Assembly (NCBI RefSeq): GCF_019649055.1
Contig: NW_026570232.1
Coordinates: 1,426,001 to 1,490,000, forward strand
Direction of reading: 5' to 3'
Source: Paramacrobiotus metropolitanus
Taxonomy: Eukaryota > Tardigrada > Eutardigrada > Parachela > Macrobiotidae
Length of the DNA: 64,000 bases
This document shows, in pieces, positions 10,501-22,500 of the stretch. Made by a program: the position numbers and the translations under genes. Position 1 is the stretch's first letter, and each line of letters begins with the position of its first letter. The notes under the pieces were generated by a model. The model did no database searches, was not told the DNA's origin, and saw only the letters and a program-made list of their open reading frames with translations.

Positions 10501-13500
10501 GATAATCCTTTAGGGAAATGGTACTTAGGTTAATCACACATTCAGTCACGTGATAGTACGGTACATATATATTCAACAACCGGCAAAAACTTCATAGCTT
10601 GGGTGACAAATAAAATCTTTAACAAGTAAGTATACTGTACAAACATGGTACATGTTCATTGTGACTAATCAGTCACAGTTGTAGATATGGTAGATATTCA
10701 ACAAATATCAAAAACCGGCTAAAACCTCGCATTTTTATGACGGATAAAATCCTGAACAAAATAAGAAAAATCACCGAATTACTTACGAATCTTCCGGTGC
10801 GCTGAAGGCCAGATTGGCCTTGGTAGATCCCGATCCCGGTACGACGCTGAGCACTCCCAGACAGCTGAGCGCCGTATTCCCGCAGGGGATCTCGATGCTG
10901 TATGCATCCTGGGAAAAGCGTGGGAAACTGGAATCGGACGGTATCTGGATCTGCACGGTGATGTCGCAGAAGAGGTTGGCATTGACAGACTCCACAAGGC
11001 TGGCGCGGATTCCGATCTGGAAGGCCGTCTGCGAGTTACTGACCAGGGAGTTAGCCAGGCGCACTTGGCCTCTGTAAAAATAACCGACGTCTTGGCCTTG
11101 GCAAAAACAACCGACGCTAACGCTTCCTTTGAACAAGATCAGTTATTCCAGGAGTTTTAGCTCAGTGGGTAGAACGAAAAAATCACTTCACACAAGAAAA
11201 ATGGAAGCAAAAATTAATTAATCACTCGAATAAACCTCGATTATTCGGTCAACGATTAAAAGTTTAGAATCATCCAAATCGTTTGCGGCATCCATTAGTT
11301 TGAACTTGATACTGTAGTGTTGTGGTCCACAAGGATTATTTGGTGTTGATGACTTCACGTAAGTTATATTCACAACAACAAAAAAACGATTATCCTACAA
11401 AATTGATAAGATTAACAGCCACATTTTTTTTTAAAAAAAATTTCAACTTCACTTCATCTTCAAAATTGTTTTACGCTATTACAAAGATCAGGGCACAATC
11501 TGCAACCAAAAAATAGCTGAAAGCTATTGTTATGAAATTTTGTTATTTTGATTTATTGTTTCGAAACTGTGATGTTACCGCATTTTGTGAAATAAAAACG
11601 AGTACGCTGAAAGCTACTGCTATTTTGTGGCTGACACATTTTCCATTTGTAGATACGTGTTTGTAGCTTACGTGAGTGCATCCACAGCGAAGACAGCACT
11701 ATCCGGGCCGAAAAGACTGAAGCGCACCGGCAGCCGCTGTCCATTGGGCTGCACTCCACCATCGGCGCTCACCGTGCCCACGACGTAGCCCACACTGGAG
11801 AAGGCCGGCAGAGTGAAGCGGTAGACCGTCTGGGGACAGCGCGGCGACACCAGGCACTGCGGGCCCCGGAAGACTACGGATACCGGCACCGTGGTGATGT
11901 GGCCGGTCACGTCGGCGGCACTCACCGTCAGCATGGGATAGGTGGATTCACCGGCGATGCTGCCCCGGGTGCGGATGCCACCCAGCTGGTCAATGGTGAA
12001 AAACCTACACAGATTTATTTACATCACTTCCTCATAGCATGTTCCAAGATTGACTGTGTAGAACCTGCCACTTGAGCTTCAAGTTCATCAAGGATTTTGT
12101 TCTGTTTGCTGTCAAATTGTTGACTGGCAATTTTTCAAAGCTGCTAATATATCCATAAATTTGGTATTAATCGGGAATTGTTACACGTACTTAATAACTT
12201 TTAGGCAGTATAATTATACAGTCTACAGATACTGTTTGCCCAGCTACAACAAACACCGATTACGGTATACTTGTTTTTCCATCCACTTTATTTTCAAGTT
12301 AAGTAGATATACCCTAACCATAAGCTACATTTTTATCGGTTTGCCTTTACATTTCTTATCCTTTTTTTCTATGCAGCGCTTTATTCTCACTTACTCGGCC
12401 GGTGTAATGGAAAATCTAATTTGGTCGCCTTCCGGATCACGGGCGTTAACGACGCCGACCAGACTATTCGGTGGACCGCAGTCTGCTGACAGCTCGTACC
12501 GGGAACTGGAGAAACTGGGTGGACGGTTCATGTTGGGAACATTTACCAGCAGGATTGTATCGCAAAACTACACAAAAAACATTGTTTATAATTGGTTGTA
12601 ACTTCCGGAAACTGCTTCCGTACCGCTCCCGTGTAATCGCTCGCACGTATGGTAAACCGGTACGTTTGTGGTGGAATAGAGAAAACTCCATTGGTCAACA
12701 CGACAACTCCACTGCAACGTTACAAAAATCTCTTACAAGTCCGAATAAATAACCACTCATCAAGGAATCAAGTAGGTATAAGAGCAAAAACCAAGCAGCT
12801 ACCTTTGGCAACATGTACACACAAATCATGCAATATATATATATGCACAACAGCTTCACAAATTCAAACGAAAAAACTGTTAACTTTGAGAAAGGCAACT
12901 ATTAAAGGTATTTACAAGATACAAAGCGATCATAGTGGTGCAGCAAGATCAAAACACCATCGATAATTCGGTTATACGAAAAAAATTATTACTATTGGTG
13001 TTACCAAACTAATAATCGAAATTTGTGTATACATAGCCAAACCTTGTTCGGTTGACATCCACCAGGTTGATCCCGTTATCCAGCAGCGCAAATCGTATGG
13101 GGGTCCCGGTGGGCGATGCAGCCGTGACTGCCGTCAATGGATAACCAGGAGGCATCGTGGTATCCACGTTAACAGTGACCGGTGTAGCGGATCCTGGACA
13201 ACGGATGGTCTGGTTGCTGCTCTGCAGGGCCACCATGACGATCGTATCGCAGAACTACCTTGATGAGAGACAGCATCATCCGTCACAGTATTCACAGTCA
13301 ACGCACTCAGTCGACGATTTTTACCCGGGATACATCCGTTCGAACCGACGCTCTCACCGTCAACGAATACGTTCGCGAAGGAAGTTGTTGCAGCGGTTTA
13401 GCAACCGTTATGGAGCCGCTAGAAAAATGGATGTATGCAAATATCAACCGTAAAGCATGACTATCGTAAGGGATAAATAAATGCGTAACATGACACAAAA

Positions 13501-16500
13501 TTTTGCGATACTCTACATGAAAAACCAAACCAGCAGCATTTGACATACGTAGCGCGATCTATTTGGAAGAAATCGGTGGCACCGGCCGTTTCGGTCAAGG
13601 AGTACAAATAATCACCCCGATCCCCGACATTAATCTATAAAGGTCAATTGTGAATAATACATATAACGCAATGCACCACACTAACGTTAATAATGCATAA
13701 AATAACGACAACTAATTTCCTTCCTGCGGCGACAAAATTTCGAACAGAATATTGCTGTACATAACTTACTCCGGCGATGACGGTTCCGACTTGGGCGTTT
13801 TGGCGCACAGTGACGGTTGTCGGTGCTGGACATCCCGGCACCGAGCGGCGTCGTGGTGCCACATTGATATGCACATCGATGGAACAGCTGGGCGCGTTAC
13901 CGCTAACGGTGGGATTGCGCACGGTCACGGCGGTCTGGAACTGGAAGGACTGACCGGCTCGACCAAAAAGAGATCCGTTTACACTCAAGGCTCCACTACG
14001 ACGACGAAATCAGAATTATACATAAACGGGAAACGAAATATGCTTACGTTATAGGATCCATTGATAGCGTCTGAAATGCATCCGGAGGGGACGATGAAAT
14101 GATCCGGAAAAAATATTGTCGCTCGGTAGGGAAAATTTGATCCTGCATAGAAATAAACCAACGACACTGTACAATGTTCTTGCATTTCGCGCACAACTAA
14201 AACACAGTAACCTAGTGATGCATTAAGAAAACTCACAAGTAATCGGAGGACAGCAGTCCCTTGCGCGGTGTCTTCCTGTACGACCTGTGTGATGATCGAT
14301 GGGCATCGCAGGGGGCACATCGGGATCTCGATCCGTACAGCGGTACTGGTCGACAAACCGGAACGACTGCGCGCGGTCACTTGCAGTAAATAGTAACGGC
14401 CGTTGTCCGCCTGGGCGTTGCCCATGTAGCGAATCTCTCCCGATACCGGATCAATCCCAAAGAATCTGTTTCGAAGAAACACATGGCAGAATGGGCATAC
14501 GGTGTGTGCATTATGTAATTATCATACCTGGCGTCTTCCCCGGAAATGGAATAAATTAAGCCGTTGGCTCCCGGAAAACCTGGAGTAGCACCGGATGAAA
14601 CTGCCTGCAATAAATTGGAGCAATTCGCAAACCTCAACATTAATACTCTCACAAAACTGATAACAGAAGATGCAAATATAACGTGTTTTTACCGTAACGC
14701 GTCCCACAATAGGGGTGTTCGGGTAGCATGATTGGACGAAATTGTACGGCAGTCCTACGAATTCCGGTGCATGTGGTCGGCGCAGGACGACAAGGTTAAC
14801 CGTCACGTTGCATCGCTGTAAAAAAAATTATAAAAATCTGGCGATAACAATCAATTATCTAGTATTGATCATGGATTACCTGGCCGGTTTGATCCGTTAT
14901 AGAAACCACAAAATTCGTATTGGACGCCGCAGGCGGGAGTGGTTCAGCTAAACTCAGCAAGCCACTACAAAACAGCACAGCAACCCGATTTTTATCTCAA
15001 TGTATTTATAGGATTTTTAGAATTTGATGTGCATATTCAGAAGGCGTCAATAAATTAGGAACCAGGAAAAAATCTAAAATATCTGTTATTATGCAAGTTC
15101 ACTGAGGAATTCAAGGTATCTGCGGCTAATTACCTTGTACTGTTTAGCAGCACCGGAAGCATCAATGGTGATTCTGCTCGATACATCAATCTACGAGGAT
15201 CTCCGGGCGTTCCCATCTGTTCAACCACAAGATCCAAATATAGCTCTGCTTAAAATTTTCTTGATTCAGTAGTTTCGGTACTTTACTCCAATAAAGTAAA
15301 ATCATTTAATGCTGGGGTGCATTATATACACGCAGTACAGACTGTACAGTTCTCTGCCAGTTTGCTAGAGTTTTACTATGAACTGTAACGAAACCTGTAA
15401 TATCCAGTTATCCACATAATTTACGAAGGTTACACATATGTTACACTCACCGGTACAACACGTCCCAGGATGCTGCCGACAGGTGCATCGTCCGGCACTT
15501 CCACCGTAACCATGGGCGGGCAGACCAGCGGCGTACAGTACACCGTAATATACGCCGGTACTTGGGAACGCATTCCGCTGGCGGCATCCGTCACGCCGAC
15601 GTTCAACAGGAACGACTGCTGAAAGGGCGCGGTCATTACGGTGCGCGAGCGGAGTTCGCCGGATTCCTTTCCAATGGTGAACATCCTACAAAAGCAGCTG
15701 GTGACGATGCTTAATTAAACCACAGCGATTCAGACAAGCAAAAACAAACAACAGAAACTAAAAACACTCCCAGTAGAATCGTTCACAGCATGAAATTAAC
15801 ATGAAATTAATATTAAATCACGTAGTATACTTTATGATGCGTGTTAGTAAATATATCCGTACATATGTTCATACGTACATTGCATCGGGTCCCGCTAAAT
15901 CGTATGTCAAATCCCGTGTTAACGACACCGCTTGAACCACTCCTATCAGACCACCCTGCGTGATGCAGTTCACCGGGAACCGGTAGGTGTTGTTGGCGAA
16001 AACCGGTGGCGACAGGGTCACAAAAATGTTGACATACACATCGCAGTACGCTTTGGACAATTCATCAACAGCCCGCACCGTCACAGCCAGACTCTTCGGC
16101 ACCATTCCGGTCATCTGGTCACGAAGAGCTAACAAACTGGCTGGAGTGCCAGTATCCCACTAGAACGACAGTTATCACCGTCAATCCCTAAAACTCTGCA
16201 ATTACACACGGTATATACTGTTTTATAATCACGTTATTCACGTACGAGTGCTCGTCTACGCTGACAACATTTCCCGCTGTAGAACGAACGATCTGAAAGC
16301 GGAGATTTGCCCCCCGCACGTAGCTGCTGACCGATCCAAAGGGCACACCGGCAATCTGGTTGTCACTGATGGTGAAATTAACGCCGCCCTGCATACAGGC
16401 TGGCGGTGCTGTCTGCACGGGGAACTGAATGGTGATGAAGCAGACCAAGCCGGTGATCACATCCGTGGCGCGCACTTGCACTTCCGTTGGGATACGGGTA

Positions 16501-19500
16501 TTGGCTAACGACTGGCCCAGTACGATGTCTCCTCTGTAACATTACAATCACTGATGTGCTCTCAAACAAATTGTTAAAAAATAATTCTACTTGTTTTGTC
16601 GCAGCAGAGTGAAACGTCCCATTCACCATACGTTACGGCATAGACCGCACAGTTATCCGTATTTTAAATAGTCGAGACTGAGTGCGTATACTCGCCGTAC
16701 AGTGTGTGTCAACCGAGCGTAGTACCATGGCTTCAACCGTCGCTTGCAGACAACAAAAAATAGGCTGTTAAAAATCTTTTTAGATCTTTTGAGCATCGTA
16801 ATTTAGTTATCTAATATTTGTCGCCATTGTATTCTCTTCTAGGTCAATATGTAACAGCTTTTTCCACGGCCGAGTAAAAGTTCGCGAATTACAACTCTTG
16901 TCCGACACTGAAAAATTAAAAAAAAACTGCAATAAAAATTTCGGTACTTTGGTTTGGATTAGGGCAATAAAAAGTGACACTGACATTTAAATTAGTGCCA
17001 GAAGAAATCGAGAAGTTACAAAATATGTACATTGTCGTCAAGCAAAATTTCACGGGAAATGATAATAATGTCTGTACTCGGCAGCTGCTACGAGATACGT
17101 ACGATTGTGTATTAATAACGAAGATCTCCTTAATATCCTTCGCATCGCTTCCATCACGAGATCCGACTATCCCATACACCAGCCCGTGATCGTCCGGTGC
17201 AGCGGCTTGTGCGATGGCGATGCGCGTCCCGGGCGGGACGTACTGGCTGAGGGTGACACCCTGCACCGGATACGTTGGACACTGCGGCGGCAGGTACGGG
17301 TAAGGGGCGGCCGGTGGCGCCGCTAAGGAGCACAGTACACGAATGGTCACCGGCACACTGACCGACACTGCGCCGTTGAAGACGCCGGCTTCCGCCGTCA
17401 GGCTGTAGGAATCGGGAAGCGGAGGGAGGGGAGCGAGAATGTACAGTTCGCCGGTACGGGGGTCAATGCGAAATCCCGCTCTACATCACACAGGCATCAA
17501 ATTTCCATATGACGAAATGAAAAATGAAATCTCAATAAGGGATTATTCTCTAACTAAGCAAAGCAAAATAAGTAAACAAAGTACCGAAAGCACAAAAAAG
17601 CTGGATCATGATTAAGGAAAGAGAATATCACGGAAAACCGGTAAAAATAACAAATTATACGTACATGCTATTTTACTAATACAAAATGATACAAATTGTA
17701 CAAAAAATACATACATGCAAAAACGCATACTAAAAAGTATAAACGCATACTAAATTTGTTCGAAGAAACTGTACGTACGGGTTATTTCGCAAACCAAATA
17801 CCGGGAATCCAGTATCACCGGAGTACTGAAAACGGATTAACGTGTCATATAATGTACATTACTACTTCGCAAGATTCTTGGATACTTACCTGAACGGCTA
17901 CGCGACCCACAGACACATTCCCCGCGCCACACTGCGCGATGAACACGTAAGCTTGCTGGTTAAAGGTCAGCAGGACGGGAGGAGATTGAGGCGGTGCCTG
18001 GGCAGGGACACTCTGGGCGTAATGGTTTTCGGATGCCGGCATCACGCGCAGCAGCAACTGTCCTGAGCACGCCTTAAAAGCCAAACCAGAATGATTTTAA
18101 CACATCATATATTTTTCGTGATTTTTTCACTGCAACGTGAAATCGAAGTAAATACACCTTTGTCATTCGCACAGAAAAAATGCAAATTTTACCGTGCTGA
18201 AGGGATCTGTGGCCATCCAGTTGATTTCCACATCTCCCAAAATTTCTGATAAGGGCTCACTTGTGCGTATTACGCCCCTGGAAAGATGCAGCATAAATTT
18301 TAGCGTTAAAATTAATTAACATAACATTCATACCACCTAAACTAATTTGTTTAATAGCAGAACCATGTAAATAAACCGCATTATCTTAATTAATGTCCTG
18401 GGCGCCTAAAATTTTTCAAAAGATTCCTGGATGTTCTTGGGACGCCCTTTTCAAAGAATACATCGGTGCACACTGTATAGTTTGTATTTAACGTATTTCG
18501 ATATAACAGAAAAAGCTTGCACAGGAAAACATAAACTAACAAACATATCTTGCCTGAAACTTGGTTTCAGGTTTAGCGCTATCGAGATAAACTCTTGCTG
18601 CCAATGCACTACCTCATTGTATCCATGGTCAAAAACGGAAGCCGTTCCGGCTGCAGAAAATGGTACGTCAACGGCAAATCTCCACGATTTTCACCGGAAA
18701 TATCTGCAACGAACGATCCCGGTTCGGCATTGGCATACAGCGTTACCGTCAATGGTGGATTGGTGTGACACGGCGGAAAAGGCGGCTGAACGTGGGCTGG
18801 AGCGTAGGAGTATGCCGGAATGTGGGCATCGTTGGGGCATGTGACGTCAACCGTCAGCATGGCGCTGCTACGCAAGGGATTGTAACCGGCATCCTTGGCC
18901 ATAACCACAATGGTGTACACGCCGGGCTGCAATTCTGTAGCCGTGCTCAGCTCACCGGACATGGAATCAATGTAGAATTTCCTACAGATGAACCGGCAAT
19001 CAACAAAAATTTATTCATAATTTGATACTGACGTCTGTTGTTAGAAGTTTCCAGTAATAAGCAAACCGCCAAATTTGGTGGCTGCAAATAACTTAGGTAT
19101 TTATTTCGTGCTACATTGCCCTTATTCTACGATAATTCCATGTATCAAGAAAACATGAACGGTCGTGCCGTTCGTTGCAGCAGACACCGTATTAAAAATA
19201 GTAATCATATAAATACTGCGACACCAAAAAGCATTATACGCCCAAAAGTTGGTGAATTTGGCGTCTCAGAATTAAGTCGTTGAATTGTAAGAAAATAAGA
19301 GAGAAGCTGTAATTTCAAGCTAACCGTCAACCGGTACTGTCGAGAAAATAAAATCCTTATTCGACCTCGCTAACGATAACTGATTCAATTATACCCAGCG
19401 CTGAACTGATCCGGCTCCAAAAAATAATAGACTTCGCCGTTTCGCCCAAGATCATAATCGGTGGCGTGAACCGTTCCGATATAAGCATTCGCCTCGCCGC

Positions 19501-22500
19501 AAGGAGCTTCGAAAGATAAGCCGAGATCGCGAATAATCGGCGCATTGTCGTTGGTGTCCGTAACGCGGATGATCACCGCTGATGAGCATTCCTAAAAATT
19601 TCGTTTTTAAAATCAATGCCAACGCAGTGCTGCGCGCATTTATCGTAAAACGTTTTCACTCGAAATGCAAGTAAGCCTTTTACCTGACCAGTATCGTCAA
19701 AGGCCCGCACCGTCAGGTTGTACCCGTCTATCATCTCCCGATCTAAAGGTGCTCCAATGGTAATGAAACCACTAATGAAAAACAATACGAATTAATCAAC
19801 AGCTACAATTGTTAAAAATAAAAATTGCTGCTACAGGCATGCACAATCCCTACGGGTAGTAACTAGTAAGCTCAAGCTGTAAAGCATCTGGACTCTATAA
19901 ATGCAAAGACTGTTCTCCGAACAGGAGATGACCGAGCCAGTGCTCTACGATCACCGTGATTTAACTTGCCCATATGGCTCTTTCCAAATTAAGCCATACG
20001 GCGGATCGATTTACCTCGTATTTTTTGTTTCACACAAGTAGGGAAAAATCTGCACACTGCTGTTGTAGCAAGAATGTCTTGACAATTTCGTGACTACGCT
20101 ATACGTATTAAAGTATTAGAATACGTACATAAATTGTAGTACAATAGTACATAAATTGTAGTACACACCTGACTGGATCGATTTTAAAGTGGCCCATTGC
20201 GTTCCCCTCGGTGATCTGGTAAGTGAGCGGACCAAAGTTATTATCCATTGCCTGGAACAGAAATAACAAATTAAATCCGTTTGCATATGAAATTAACTTA
20301 CTCTTCGCATTTACCTGCTCCTCTAGATCTGTTACGTACAACTGCAGTTATTAACATGGTAACTGTCGTATATGTAATACGCTTTAATATGATATAATAG
20401 AGTAATAGCACAAAGTCTCAGATTCTCCTACCCGGCTGGTAATCGTACTAAATCATCAGTATTATCGCACACCACAACTCATGACCTTTTGCACTTAGCA
20501 ACATCATACACTACATCTCCTTCCCCCGATAAAAAAAAAATTATTTTGCATATCCGTATCGTGTTGGCTCTACTCCCTTATTCGCTCTCGCTGACACACG
20601 CAATGGAGGAGCAGGATTCGCTGTAGCAGGCACTGCTACCGGAGGAAGTTCTGTCCTCGGAGCTGGTTCCGGCTGTGGCTGGATGACAGGCTCCGCTATT
20701 GCAGGTTGCTGATCACGCTGTGGGATTTCCGATATCATCGCCTTTGGCACTGTTGGCGATGTAACGTCGTTGGGCTCAGCTGCAGTACGCCATTCACGCG
20801 GCCTGATCTGGTCTTCGTGGCGGAACCACTCTTGGCCGTCGACCGTAACTGTCCATTGACGGTTTCCTTTCTTAGACCGCAGCTGGCCAGGTGTCCAATG
20901 GGTTTTAGGACCGTGGCGGAAATCACGTACTAACACTAGCTGTTCGCCATGGAAGTTTTTCGCTTTGGCATGCTGATCGAAGTTACGTTTATGACGGTCC
21001 ATGTTGGCTTGCCGTGTCTCGTTCGCATCTGGATGTACCAAATCCAGCGCTGTGCGCATTCGGCGCTTCAGGAATAGCTCATCAGGCGAACTTCCTGTGG
21101 TGGCTTGCGGTGTCGTACGATACCTGAATAGGTATTTCCGCAATGCATCCTCGATGTTACCATTGTTGTCGGCCAACATCTTGGTCATGGCGTCCTTGAA
21201 TGCGCCAACATACCGCTCCGCCTGCCCGTTCGATTGCGGGTGTCCAGGCGCCGTGCGCAGGTGCGCAATCCCGTTAGCTTTGCAGTAGTCTGCAAACTCG
21301 GCACTGGTGAACTGCGGCCCGTTATCCGTGACCAGCTGTTTCGGGTATCCATAACGGCCACATAAATGTTCCAGCACGGCAATCACGTCGCCGGACTGCG
21401 TACGCCGCATCTTGACGACTTCCGGCCACTTCGAGAAGCTGTCCACAATCACAAGAAACATCTCGTTGTGGAACGGGCCTGCGAAGTCCATGTGCACACG
21501 CTGCCACGGATTCTCGGCAACTGGCCACTGCTGCAAGGGCACTTTCGCCGTCTCTTTTGCTGCCATCGTGCAAGCAGGGCATTTCTTGGCCAGCCGTTCG
21601 ATGTCGCTGCCCAGTCCAGGCCACCAGAAGTGACTTCTGGCTTCCGCCTTCATCCGCACCACGCCAGCATGTGTAGCATGCAGATGTAGTGTATGATGTT
21701 TCAGCAGGGCCGCTTGGAGGGACTCCGGAATGACGGTTCTCGCTCCCCACAGGACACATCCAGCACCACCGACAGTTGCAATCGTCTCTGGTGGTATGGC
21801 TGAAATTCCGGTGGTGCCTTCTCTGGCCATCCCTTAAGGACCAAGTGACGACACCGAGCCAGCACGCGATCTTTGCCAGTTTCACTAGCGATTTTCTTCG
21901 CGTCCACCGGTGTTTCACTCAACACTTCCATTTGGACAGCATGGATGGCTTCGTGCATTCCCCAGTCGTTGGCATCGAAGATGTCCTTCGAGTGCAGGGG
22001 CAGCCGGCTCAGTCCGTCAGCCTGTCCAAAGTCATCGGTAGACCGGTACTCAATGGTAAAGGAATACGCCATGAGTGCAATGGCCCACCGCTGGAGGCGG
22101 TTGGCAGATACCGCAGGGATTCCAGTCTTCCGGCCGAACACTGTGACCAACGGCTTGTGGTCAGTAAGGAGTGTGAACTCCCGACCCGCCAGGTACTGGT
22201 CGAACTTCTTCACGCCGAAGACCAAGGCCAACGCCTCTTTCTCTATCTGCGCGTACCGCTGTTCAGTCTGCGTCAACGTCTTTGATGCATGGGCAATGGG
22301 CTGGTCTTCTCCGCTCGGTCCGCGGTGGCTAATGACAGCTCCGATCCCGTATTGCGACGCATCCGCTGCGAGGATTAGCGGCTTTGCAGGATCGTAATGC
22401 ACCAGCATTGTGGCCTGTGCCAGCTCCGCCTTCAGGCTGCGGAAGGCACCATCACATTCTCCTGACCACTCCCACTTGACGTCCACTTTCAGCAGGGCGT

